This document shows, piece by piece, positions 12,365 through 22,950 of a DNA stretch of 64,000 nucleotides. The notes under the pieces are model-generated. The model saw only the letters and a list, made by a program, of their open reading frames with translations, searched no databases and was not told where the DNA came from. Origin of the DNA: Sphagnum compactum (taxonomy: Eukaryota > Bryophyta > Sphagnopsida > Sphagnales); assembly GCA_965153455.1 (NCBI GenBank), contig OZ234495.1, forward strand, positions 20,704,875 to 20,768,874, read 5' to 3'. Every line of letters starts with the position of its first letter. Within the stretch, counting starts at the first letter, position 1. A program made the translations under genes and the position numbers.

Positions 12365-12703
12365 CTATAGGACATCCTGCCCTATCACCGTACATTGTAG
12401 AACACCAAACAAGGCATCACAAACATGATGGCCGTGCCAATAGATAAGATGTTGTACATGTGCTAACTGTGTCCACACTCTGAACACCAAAACAATCCAA
12501 TCCAATCTAAACAGTTTAAACACTTTCACCAAAGAAACCACTTCACCTAATGTGAAATCGATTCTAATAAGATAAAACTTCCAAAAAAATAAGTTGGATT
12601 CAATGCTATAGTCCTTGTCCTTGTGGGGGAAGAGCCCAACAAAATTGTCATAGTAGTGTTCAAAGACAATCCCAGTGCGTTGAACATGCAAATTGATTCC
12701 CAC
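12365..12703 (-). CDS. Open frame inside repeat copy A, unknown
   Basis: A 112-residue open frame with unrepetitive, protein-like composition, including YYDNFVGLFPHKDKDYSIES and GEVVSLVKVFKLFRLDWIVL. Copy B (19188-19421) keeps the same frame. The two differ by a two-codon (6-base) in-frame indel and a few substitutions, but B has a stop after VWTQ where A continues LAHVQHL. A weaker relative may exist at 47115-47300 (NNWIGFPQHNNKDSDPEIYS). I do not recognise the family. It could be a captured host-gene exon or part of an element's own protein. Whether it is translated is unknown. Confidence 0.3.
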   Translation of the reverse strand: MGINLHVQRTGIVFEHYYDNFVGLFPHKDKDYSIESNLFFWKFYLIRIDFTLGEVVSLVKVFKLFRLDWIVLVFRVWTQLAHVQHLIYWHGHHVCDALFGVLQCTVIGQDVL

Positions 12704-13529
12704 TGGATGAAAAGTCAGACACCTAAATAATAGGTTGGTAGGAATCTACCAATTTTTTAAAAAAAGTTGGCATCAAACCTTCATCTAGTTGTTACATATA
12801 TTCTTGCATAAAGTACTCCTAGAAGTTTTGTACTATATTGGGGGGCATCTCACCAATCTATGAAGGTTATTAGTTTGTTGGTCTTGCCTAGTAAGGCAAG
12901 GATATTGTGTTTAGATTCATTATAGAGTATAGTAGCTTAAGGGATTTTGGCCCCTAGGTAATAGGTCTATTTTTATATGAGGATTTTTGAAAGATGATAT
13001 TTGGCTTGTATTGAAACTTGAGATTAGTTATAGATATTTATAATATCTTTAAGGATTTTGGTTTTTTTTAGAGGATTTTTTGAAGATTAAATTTTTGCAT
13101 GGTGAAATATTTGAGTTTTCATAATTCTTCTTTTGCCTTAAGATACTTTTTAATGTAAATGGCAAGGCAACAGTGTGACACAGCCCTTGTTTTCATTGGT
13201 TTGTTTTGTTGTCATGTTGAGAGCTTCCAAGCAATGGTGCCTCTTGTCGTGCTCTTGGTACTGTTGGAAAGCCCTTGATGAGTATGGGTGTGTTCAGTTA
13301 GTTTTTAAATGTTTCAACCGGCGGTAGACAAGTTGTTGAATATTGAACTGAAATTCTATTTCAATCAAAACTAAAAATTATAGAGGAACTTCGCCTTGTT
13401 CTTGATGTTGTTGAAAGCCTTCAGTGAATAGGGTTTAATGAAGGTGATTTGAAAAAAATTAGACATAAAATTGTGGGACAATGTGAGTTTTAAGTGTTTA
13501 TGTGATAGAGTCACTTGAACTGACTCAGT

Positions 13530-16465
13530 CTAGGATTTCTTTTTTCCTATGTTCGATTGTTAGTGGGATTTTGTTAAACCAAAACTATGCATGAATTGTT
13601 TATAATAAGCAGCCCTATTTTTTAGCGGTTATTTATCAAATTATTGTTAGCTAACCACACATCTATTTTAGGGTTTTTAATAAATTAATACCAACACATG
13701 TGCAGATATCCCATTACATCTCCCCCAACAACCTCCATCAAATCAAATGTTATAATTAACATCCATGTACATAACACCCAAAATGTGGAAATATTTTTTT
13801 AACATAAATAAAAAGGTCCAACTATTGATTTTATTTTGGAAACTTTTTGACAATTAGCAAAAAATTATAAATCTATAGCGACTCATACAATGGCCTATGT
13901 GGTTACATCACCAAATGGAAAAAACCCCTAGATCAAATAGATTTGACGTTTTAAATTCAGAAAATCTCAAAATATAAAATTATTAAAAAAACCTTATTGT
14001 AAGATAAAATGATATAATATTTTACAATTGAAAATAGATATTACACTATTTTTATGTGAATATCATGTTAATTATAAAAACTTGTGTTAAATGAAAAATA
14101 AGACTGTCATGGAATTGCTATTAAAAGTTGATATTAAAATTCACGTTTTATAACATTTTGGAGATTTTAAAACTTGAACAATGAAGTGTTCAAAATAAGA
14201 ATGATTTTACAAAGATATGAATAGGGTTTCTTTTAATATTAAAGATTGTTGATTGTACAAATATAAAGATGAGAATAATCGACTAATTAACTCCAAAATC
14301 ACACAATTGATTTGAAATTTTTTCGATTCACCTTTGTGTGATTAGATGTTGAGCCACATGTTGTTCAACAAATATAGTAATAGGAAATCTACATTCACAA
14401 GTTCCAATGTGTTTATTTGTTTTGCATCATGAAACACATCGATGCATTTGTTTTCATTCCACTAATTTAAACAATGTCAAATTGTGTTCATTGTGTAGCA
14501 ATATGAATTTTTCAAATTTTTCATCAATAGAAGCAGGTACCATTAAAACTATTTCATTTGTGATGTGATTAACATCAACTTCATTTATCCATTACATGAT
14601 GTGTGCATGTATAGTACCTGAGTGAAATTATTGTTAATATAAATGAAATGTACTAATAAAATGAGCATTTATTTAATAAAATCTAAAAGCATAATTATTT
14701 CAATGAACAATATGAATTATTTTGATGTATCATCAGATTTTTTCTGTTTTATCCCCAATTTATTGATTTCGCAAAAGTGGAAAGTATTTTCTGAAACTAA
14801 AGTCTAAATTATTCACTCTCAAAATAGCTAAAATTATTATAGTTCACACACAATTTGATCATCTGAAAATCTTAAACATTTTTTTAAAAAAAAATTTACA
14901 TCCTAAAATACAAACTTGTGATATATGTCCAAAATTACAATTACAAAAACATACTAAAAACTATATTTCATAAGCAATTCCATTTTGAGGATTTCGGCAT
15001 TATTTTGTAGAATTATACGAACAGTATCAAAATATGAGCCGAAGCATAAAATAGATATATCAGACAAAATACACCATCCTAGTGTTTGCAATACAAATGA
15101 TTTTAACAAGGCGGAAACTGGGGTTGCATTTTATCAGAACCAATGACAAATGTGTAAGCTTGGATGCAAGTGCCAATGGTTACAATGGTGGCTATGATAA
15201 CACCTATCACATACCATGGCTTGGAACATAATAACTGATAGAATTCAGTTCTCATTACATTCAGTGAGGATTTACACTATTTATTGATTTCAGACACCAT
15301 GTCTCCGTCTTCTTCTGAATTGTCGTCCGAGTCCGAGTATAAATAGCTTTGCAAGTTACTCCACATTTGAAAAGCATTATTATCAGTGCAAAGTTCGTTT
15401 TGGATCACACCACAGTCGATTAGATGTTTCACATCTCCTACCTCTTGGATAAGACTTGTCATGAGTTGTAGATATTCGGCAAATGCACATTTAAAAGAAT
15501 TATAATCTTCCATGACCTCATACATTGCTAGATTGCGTAAACAGATTCTGTCTGGTCATATAATTTTACAATTGGCAGGAATAAACAACGTTTAGGCAAA
15601 CCCACTGTATCCGTCACTCCCTTGATTGCTTTGATTTGAATGCCAGCTTTCTTCAAAGCAATTGCAGATTGTACGGTGATCGTTGTTGCTCCAGGTCGCC
15701 TTTCCAAATTTTGACCGCACAATATTCTGTAAACACAAGCTGAGATGTGTGGACAATTTTCCAATTCCAATTCGCCTTGAGGATACGCCTTTCCAATTTT
15801 GGCCAAATGGACTTTAATCAGTACAAAGATACACCCACACATATAGGAAACATTAACTTTCAAGATCTTGTCCAACATTAACTGTTGATCCATTAATGTT
15901 GAATTTGGTCCTATCAATTTCTCATAACATGTGCTAATGACTTTCCTCAATAAAGCTATGGGGGTTTGATGCTCAAACAGAAAAAGATCAGTGTAAAGAC
16001 CAATGTACTCCAACCTATGCTTCAACAAAGCTGTTAATCTAGCACCTATTTCGGTCCTCTCATTAACTATATCTTTAGCAAATACCAAAAATATTGTTAA
16101 AGCATCTGAAGTTAATAAGCACTACATCTGCCTCATACTGGACTTAGGTTCGCTGTGATCTAGACCGTATGCTCTCAAAACACCTATAGGGTCATCCACA
16201 ACCGAAGCACAAAATTCATCCCATGGCCCCAGCTCGGATGGTGCAGCTAAGGCTATTTTCAAATCTTCTGATTCAGTAGGGTGTAGGACATCACGGTTGT
16301 GGAGGCCAAAATGCCATTGCGTCTGAGTGTATTGTTCCAAAGGTACACGATGACAGGCTGGTAATTTCATTACAAGCACCTCGTTCCTTACTTCCCGAAC
16401 TTCTTGTCTCTGAAATGTTGTTTTAAATTCATTGAACCATTGAGATGTTTGTTCCTCAGAAATGA
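13530..16465. repeat. Segmental duplication, copy 2 (carries the DUF247 pseudogene)
   Basis: Direct-orientation duplicate of 5010-7290. It abuts the end of repeat copy A (near 13505). Relative to copy 1 it has extra sequence of roughly 650-700 bases at about 14070-14745. Homology resumes at 'caatttattgatttcgcaaaa' (positions 14756-14776; copy 1 near 5635). It stops near 16465 within the N-terminal codons of the DUF247 pseudogene. Confidence 0.75.
15110..16460 (-). pseudogene. DUF247 pseudogene, duplicate of the gene at 5924-7405
   Basis: Three open pieces in the same order as the intact gene cover nearly all of it: 16122-16379 (LPACHRVPLEQYTQTQWHFG onward), 15528-16088 (through AGIQIKAIKG) and 15277-15525 (EYLQLMTSLIQEVGDVKHLI onward). 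The membrane-helix codons continue to about 15112. Disabling changes seen: a stop right after SMRQM (near 16129-16134), a frameshift near 15530 just after the DQTES motif, and a stop replacing the Gln of the KINKQ motif near 15277. The N-terminal leader is missing because the duplication ends inside it. Short indels of whole codons also occur (for example an acidic DSDDNSEED patch where copy 1 has VPGNSKEY). It is dead as a full-length protein. Confidence 0.85.
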
Positions 16466-16479
16466 AGATAGTATTTTTT

Positions 16480-16530
16480 TAACACAAGCTAAAATGTGTG
16501 GGCATTCTTGCAATTACCTTTCTTTTCTAC
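16480..16530 (-). pseudogene. Tiny DUF247 scrap next to the pseudogene
   Basis: 'aacacaagctaaaatgtgtg' at 16482-16501 followed by 'gcattcttgcaatt' resembles 'aaacacaagctgagatgtgt' of the pseudogene (near 15730), the codons for HISACVYR. It lies just outside the end of the segmental duplication, out of the normal gene order. It probably comes from another DUF247 copy or a rearrangement. Only about 40 bases match, so the call is tentative. Confidence 0.4.
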
Positions 16531-17364
16531 AGAAAAATTTCAAGTATAAGAATTCACATTTTTTCTAGGCAAGGCTGACAAATTTGGACATTTTTTTTAA
16601 TAATGTTTCATCTCTCGACCGTTGTAACATTGAACTATTGACAAGTCTTTGTCCAAGTTTATGTTCTTGTTAGCCTTTGGTTGTAGTAGATAGAGGTTGA
16701 AGTGGTTCATTTGATTAATCATTTGCTCGATGGCCAACTCCATGCGAGAATTCACCTGTGATTACCTCCATCGTGACTAAGGTTTAGTCAAAAAATGATT
16801 TTTTTTGGCCATGAATTGCATAGTTGGTCGTGTAACTTTTTCCATGTTTTCAATTTTTTTTCATCACCTCTGCCATTTCATTAAATGTTCCCACTTATTC
16901 GTAGCTCATTTGTTGTCACATCTTTGACAACAACCCAATGGTGAAATATTTTAACACCAATGTATTGATTCCAGCAAAAATTAAATCGATTCATTTATGG
17001 CCTTGTGCTTTGAAATAACCCTCAAATTTATTCTATAATTGCATTCTTTTATCTTTATACTTTTTCACCAACTTTAAAACTGACCAACTTTAAAGCCCCT
17101 TACATTAATTGATTCAATTCAAGTATTTAAGTTTTAATATATATTTTTCACAGATAATTCTTTCACAAGGGCTTTAGTTATGTCGTTCCATGATCCTCTG
17201 AAAATTTTTATTTATTATTCAAACCAATGTAAATTTAAGAAAAAAAAAATCAGCCATTTTACAACTATTCGAAACCCATTACCAATACAAGTTCTCTTAT
17301 ATTCCCTTAAAAATATTTATAGGTCCTAATTACGAAATGGAAAATTGTAGAACATAAATGAGTG
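16531..17364. other. Gene-free AT-rich stretch
   Basis: No gene recognised. The minus strand near 16630-16760 has a weakly protein-like stretch (MINQMNHFNLYLLQPKANKN) that could be a retrotransposon gag scrap, but nothing diagnostic is visible. Confidence 0.35.
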
Positions 17365-17640
17365 TAGGACCAAAACTATGTATTTTTATTACATAGTTAT
17401 GAAGATTTATGTTCTTGTTTGCACAAATATCTATTCACCTATTTAATTTTTATTTATAACTATTATGCCACAACCATTTTCTTACCATGAATTTTACACA
17501 TTTTGTCAAAACCTTTGAAAATTAATTTTTCAACTACATGTACAAGTTTATTTTATGAATTTTTTAATTTTATAATAAATTTTTTTCATGAAGTGAAGGT
17601 GTTTCAAAGGTCCCAAACAATTATTTATATACTAAACAAA
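17365..17640. repeat. Dispersed AT-rich repeat shared with 48405-48680
   Basis: 'aggaccaaaactatgta' (17367) with 'gatttatgttcttg' and 'tcttaccatgaatt' downstream parallels 'aggattgaaactatata', 'aatttatgttcttg' and 'cctaccatgaatt' at 48408-48530 in the same order and orientation. The copies are well diverged. No coding content or terminal repeats were recognised. Confidence 0.6.
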
Positions 17641-17819
17641 AAGAAATTAAACAAGAAAATTTTTAATGTCTTACACATCACATGGTTCATCACATGATAT
17701 TTGGATCATGTAAATTAATTTGTGCAAAGACTTTTGTAATGAGTCATCATCTTTATATCATGCATATTAATAATATGTGCAAACAAATTTCTAATAAGTT
17801 ATCATGTTTGAATCATGTA

Positions 17820-20480
17820 CATTAACTGAAACAATAATTAATTAATGATGATTCATCAAACCATTATGAAAATTATAAAACTTCATCACCTAATAAGTTA
17901 CCAATGTTAATTCCTAAATAATTGCATCAGTAACAAGCTATTAACATTAAATTATAGACAATTCAAGTTGTCCAAGCAAAAAGTGAACAATGGATAGTCC
18001 ATTCTCCACACCAAACACAACTTGAAAACCCCCCCCACCCCCAAAAGAAAAAGAGGAGGCTCCTATACTCCATGACGCAACTTCTCATTGGTTTTGCTTG
18101 AAATTCTATTCTTACAATTGGCTGCCACTATTTTTGGCCTCAACTAATAGCCCTGCATAAGAACACCCTACCTATTGAGTTAAAAATTAAAACACAACGT
18201 TGTGGGCTTACCCATACGTCTGTTGGCTTCTTCTTTTGGTAAACCCAGTAACCTGAGGGGCTTTACTGACAAGTTTTTCTAATACTGGCACGATTTTCCC
18301 CATTGTCTTGGTGTGCCTTGCTCGCAAGGCTTTTGGATTCTCACCCTCGTCTAGCTTGGGCTGGGCTTAACCCCCAGTTGTGGACTTTTGGGACTTGTTG
18401 GAATAAACTGTGTCTTTACCCCCTCATCTTTGCCCGCCTTATTTCAAGGCTTTTGGATTCTTCCCTCATATCTACCTTGGGCTCATGGGGCTGTCCCCCG
18501 GATGTAGACTTTTGGGACTAATTGGCAAAAATTTCCCCCCTTGTCTTTGCGTGCCTTATTCCAAGGCCTTTGGACTCTCACCCTCATATCTACCTTGGGC
18601 TCATGGGGCTATCCCCCAGTTGTAGGCTTTTGGCACTTGTCGGCAAAAATGCATGTGTAATTTGTTTTCTTTGCTGTGGGCTTTACCCCAATCGCTCCAC
18701 CTCATGCAGGCCTTTATTCCGAGCCCTTATTCGTGGAAAAGCCTATGGCATCAGGCTTAACTTACCAGGTCTTTGTTATATTGGCAAATTTTCCACGCTT
18801 CCCATGGCTGGCCTTTGTTTTGGGATTCTGAGCCTTATTTACACTGGGCTTAGTGTGTCGCCACTTGTGGACATTTATGACATGTGGGAATACAACTTGT
18901 GCAGCTTTTGTTTTACCCCCAGGCAAAGTCATGCATTGCATGATTCTTGGCTGGAAGACTGACATGATGGGGCTGCTGATGCTAGCCTTTCAATTTACAA
19001 TGCCATTCAGCATCACTCAAGGCCAAAATTTTCCTCAATTTCCATATACAATTTGGCCCAACACCTCTCTTCCATCCACCAAAATCAACTATAGGACATC
19101 CTGCCCTATCACCATACATTGTAGAACACCAAACAAGGCATCACAAACATGATGGCCGTGCCAATAGATAAGATGTTGTACATCTGCCTACTGTGTCCAC
19201 ACTCTGAACACCAAAACAATGCAATCCAATCTAAACAGTCTAAACACTTTCACCAAAGAAACCACTTCACCTAATGTGAAACCGATTCTAATAAGATAAA
19301 ACTTCCAAAAGTTGGATTCAATGCTATAGTCCTTGTCCTTGTGGGGGAAGAGCCCAACAAAATTGTCATAGTAGTGTTCAAAGACAATCCCAGTGGGTTG
19401 AACATGCAAATTGATTCCCACTGGATGAAAAGTCAGACACCTAAATAATAGGTTGGTAGGAATCTACTGATTTTTAGAAAAACGTTGGCATCAAACCTTC
19501 ATCTAGTTGTTACATATATTCTTGCATAAAGTACTCCTAGAAGTTTTGTACTATATTGAGGGGCATCTCATCTATCTATGAAGGTTATTAGTTTGTTGGT
19601 CTTGCCTACTAAGGCAAGGATATTGTGTTTAGATTCATTATAGAGTATAGTAGCTTAAGGGATTTTGGCCCTAGGCAATAGGTCTATTTTTATATGAGGA
19701 TTTTTGAAAGATGATATTTTGGCTTGTATTGAAACTTGAGATTAGTTATATATATTTATAATATCTTTAAGGATTTTGGTTTTTTTAGAGGATTTTTTGA
19801 AGATTATATTTTTGCATGGTGAAATATTTGAGTTTTCATAATTCTTCTTTTGGCTTATTATACTTTTTAATGTGAATAGCAAGGCAACAGTGTGCTTGTT
19901 TTCATTTTCAAGTTGTTAAGAGCTTCCAAGCAATGGTGCCTCTTGCCGTGCTCTTAGTATTGTTGGAAAGCCCTCGATGAGTATGGGTGCATTGAGTTAG
20001 TTTCTTAATGTTTCAACCAATGGTAAACAAGTTGTTGAATATTGAACAAAATTTCACTGAAATTCTATTTCAATCAAAACTAAAAATTATAAAGGAACTT
20101 CGCCATGTTCTTGGTGTTGTTGAAAGCCTTAGTGAATAGGGTTTAATGAAGGTGATTTGAAAAAAATTAGACCTAAAATTGTGGGACAATGTGAGTTTTG
20201 AGTACTTTTTGTCATTGGAAATTCAATTGTATTACCAAAAAAACATTTTGGAATGAAAAATTAGTTGGGTAACCAATTCACACTAGATCCAACAGGAAAG
20301 GTTACATAATATTTATGACATCCCTTATGGAAAAGAGGAAGGATCCTATTAGGAACAAGAAGGATCTTATTGCTTATGGTAAGGTCCCTACCACTCCTAA
20401 ATCATAGGTGACAGATCTATCCCATTCCTCTTATTTCATTCTCTAGTATGTTTAGCTTAGGCTATTATTTTGAGAGTGCC
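17820..20480 (+). repeat. Dispersed repeat unit, copy B
   Basis: Counterpart of 10985-13505, starting near 'attaattaatgatgattcat' (17838). It contains the tandem block at 18300-18650, the minus-strand frame at 19188-19421 and the shared tail to about 20205. Similarity to copy C (9680-9830) continues at 20320-20440 ('ggaaggatcctatta', 'ggtaaggtccctaccactcc'). Copies A and B are about 6.8 kb apart and in the same orientation, with DUF247 copy 2 between them. Confidence 0.75.
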
Positions 20481-20649
20481 CTCACCTAGAGGCTTAACCC
20501 TACATATGCCAGGTTTGGATGTTTATTAAATACCATTGTACATGGGCAACTTTGGCATAAATTAAATTATTTTTGATAATCTCAAACTTAAGAAAAGCTA
20601 TTTTCTTTCAATGCACTAGTTAACCATAGGTGGTTGGTATAGGTCTTCT

Positions 20650-21790
20650 CTTTATGGAGGATTGTGCCCTATCTACTTTTCTAAGGAGTTGGGCTTTGGT
20701 GACTCCGTATTTGTGTTCTAGGTTTCGTATTTTTAATAGGCCCATTTTGGAAGAGTATGTTTTTCAAGTTGAAGGGGGCTCACACTTGCTTTAGTCATGC
20801 TTATGTGCAGCATAAGATGATTTCCTCTTGCAACTAAGGAGATGCACCCTTCTTTTGAAAATTTGGCTTTTACTAATGCCCCAAGTTTACACGCTTCTTT
20901 GATGGACATCCATCACAACACATCCCGTAGGTCTATGTTGGAAGATGATTCCATCTCCTCAGCATTCAAAGTTCTCATTTGTTCTTGTTGAGCAAGGGGG
21001 CAAGGCTATGGTTGATTGTTAGGCCATCTATCTATTCATTTCGCATTGCACATTTTATTATCACCTTACTGTTGCATTTTTGTCTTCGTTTGATTCAACA
21101 CTCGGCATCTAATCTTTTCACATGTGATTGTGGACACGAGTTGGATGCATTTGGCACGCATTTAGCTCATTGCCCATTTGGAGGTTAGCAAATAGCCACA
21201 CATGATGTCATCCGAAACATCATATATGCCTTTGAATGAGTGGGCACGCTATATGGAAAGAGCGATGGTACTTCCTTACATCAGGAATTTCATTATGAGT
21301 CGATCTCTACATGACCCGAGAGGACCAAGTCTTTGTTGTTGATGTGGTGGTTATTGACCTAATGTGGGAGATGGTGGCTTCGAATGTTATTAATTGTCTA
21401 AGAAGTATAGTGGCGAAACTTAGCACCATTATTAAGATTCACAAATATAGAGGGCTTAAGGAGGGGCACCACTTCATTCCGATGGCCATGGAAGTGCACA
21501 ATGCACTTGGGCATGATATGGATCGTTTCATCAGGGAGTGTGCTTGTCTTTACCACAATAGATGATTGGGAGGTCATTTATTTTTGTCTTTTTGCATTCA
21601 ATTTTTCAAGCAACGTGTTAGTATTGCTCTCCATCATGCTTTAGCCTCTGCTATAAAGAGGAATATTACTTTGGCAAGCGATGCTTGTTCTAAACCTCCC
21701 ATTATTATTAAATCTCACGATTTGCATGATGGTGACATTAAAGGGGTTGTGGGTGAAATAGCTTCCTCCCATGAGAGAGACTAGTTTTCT
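20650..21790 (+). mobile_element. LINE (non-LTR retrotransposon) 3' end relic
   Basis: Coding sense in several frames matches the C-terminal part of plant LINE-like polyproteins. It runs through a reverse-transcriptase thumb or connection region (ILEEYVFQVEGG near 20740-20780), a Cys/His-type segment CDCGHELDAFGTHLAHCPFG near 21124-21182, ATHDVIRNIIYAFE near 21195-21237, and DQVFVVDVVVIDLMWEMVAS near 21323-21382, which resembles the (x)xADVTVxDP motif of the terminal endonuclease-like domain. It ends with KEGHHFIPMAMEVHNALGHD near 21457-21517 and DRFIRECA. Stops and frame changes (for example near 20987 and 21188) show it is dead. The open reading pieces are 20979-21188, 21311-21565 and 21566-21784. 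The polymerase core upstream is missing, as expected for a 5'-truncated insert. LINE assignment is good; the clade is uncertain. Confidence 0.65.
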
Positions 21791-22079
21791 CCCTCCTTTT
21801 GGACCTTTCAGGCTATGCGTCTTTTGGCCTTTCTTTAGCCTTCCCTTTTTGTCTCCCCTGGGATGGTCTCGGCCATCAATCTTTTATTAGATTTTCATTT
21901 CAGTTAACCATCACAACTGTAAACAACTTTTAATAATTGTTGTGCAAGTAATAACTGTGTTGCTTAGTTGTCAAAACTTTCAAAATTAAAAAACAAATAT
22001 GCTGATTTTCAAATTTTGAAATATATTAATTATTTGACACTTGTGTGCCAAAATCGCCCCTGTACGATGGTGGCTATTG

Positions 22080-22950
22080 TTTGTTACTTTGGTCACATGT
22101 TTCAAAAGTGTTTCAAGGAACTTTTTTTTATCACACCACAATTGAACAAGGTAGAACCACCCATCACCCATGGGTGAACAAACACCCAAATCATTCAAAA
22201 TATGGCTCGTTAGCAAACATTGGTCACCTAATAACCATTCAACAATACCCTATAACCAAACGACAAGTTCTAAAAACTTGTGGTTGGGCTTTTGAATCTT
22301 TCATTTAATTAAGGGTTTTTGTGTTGATGAAAAAAACTTCAAAATTCCCTTGTGCCAATATATTCTACCCATTCATCTTTGTATTTGGCAATGGGTAGTT
22401 GTTTTTTATAGTCAACTTTTCTAATTGTTGAGCATTTCCACCACCTATTTTTCACTTCTTTTAAGGGCAAATTGTGCCTATGCACATGTGTTCAATGTTG
22501 TAAATGGAGTTGTGTAAAATAAAGTTTACATTGTTTGGTAATATGAAGATTATTGTTTGTGTATGAAATTGGCAATATGTTCAATTATAACATGTATTTT
22601 AGTTGCACATGGAAGAGAGGTTGGACAAGTTACCTAAAGCCCTCTTACTTTGGGAGATTTTATTTTTCTTGATTCAAACTCAAGTGGAGATCTAGAAATT
22701 ATTATAAGGGTGTTATGAAAATTGACTATAATAGTCTTTCACCCAACATGTTATTTAAACCCTTTGAATCTCCAAGGATGAAAATGATGGGATAATGAAC
22801 ACATGTTTTCTTCTAAGGGCTCAAATGTCCATTCACCAACCTATTTACCTTAGGTATTTCAAATCTTTTAGGATCTTGATAAGATCTCCCATGGTTGAAG
22901 GTATTTTACAAGTGCATTTACTTGTTGTAAAATAGTACAAGGTTTTTTTA
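22080..22950 (-). pseudogene. DUF247 fragment split by an insertion
   Basis: Two pieces follow the gene order of DUF247 on the minus strand. Near 22930-22840, YLQ and TMGDLIKILKDLKYL correspond to EYLYLMTSLIKEVGDVKHLI. Near 22165-22085, L(F)NCGVIKKSSLKHF corresponds to LIDCGVIQNQ and the following residues. About 680 bases (roughly 22170-22835) separate pieces that adjoin in the intact gene, so something was inserted there. Frames are broken. The nucleotide match 'ttcaaaagtgttt' and 'tcttgataaggtc'-like words to the fragment at 10300-10455 supports a common source. Confidence 0.55.

Larger units (their letters stand above)
10985..13505 (+). repeat. Dispersed repeat unit, copy A (about 2.5 kb)
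   Basis: Matches 17820-20205 in direct orientation with high similarity over most of its length. Shared landmarks include 'attaattaatgatgattcat' (10999 and 17838), the internal tandem block (11460-11925), 'gtcatgcattgcatgattct' (12197 and 18928), 'tcttgcataaagtactcc' (12802 and 19520) and 'ttgtgggacaatgtgag' (13471 and 20181). Coding sense is limited to one open frame on the minus strand (12365-12703). No LTRs, terminal inverted repeats or polymerase motifs were recognised, so the class is unknown. Confidence 0.75.
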
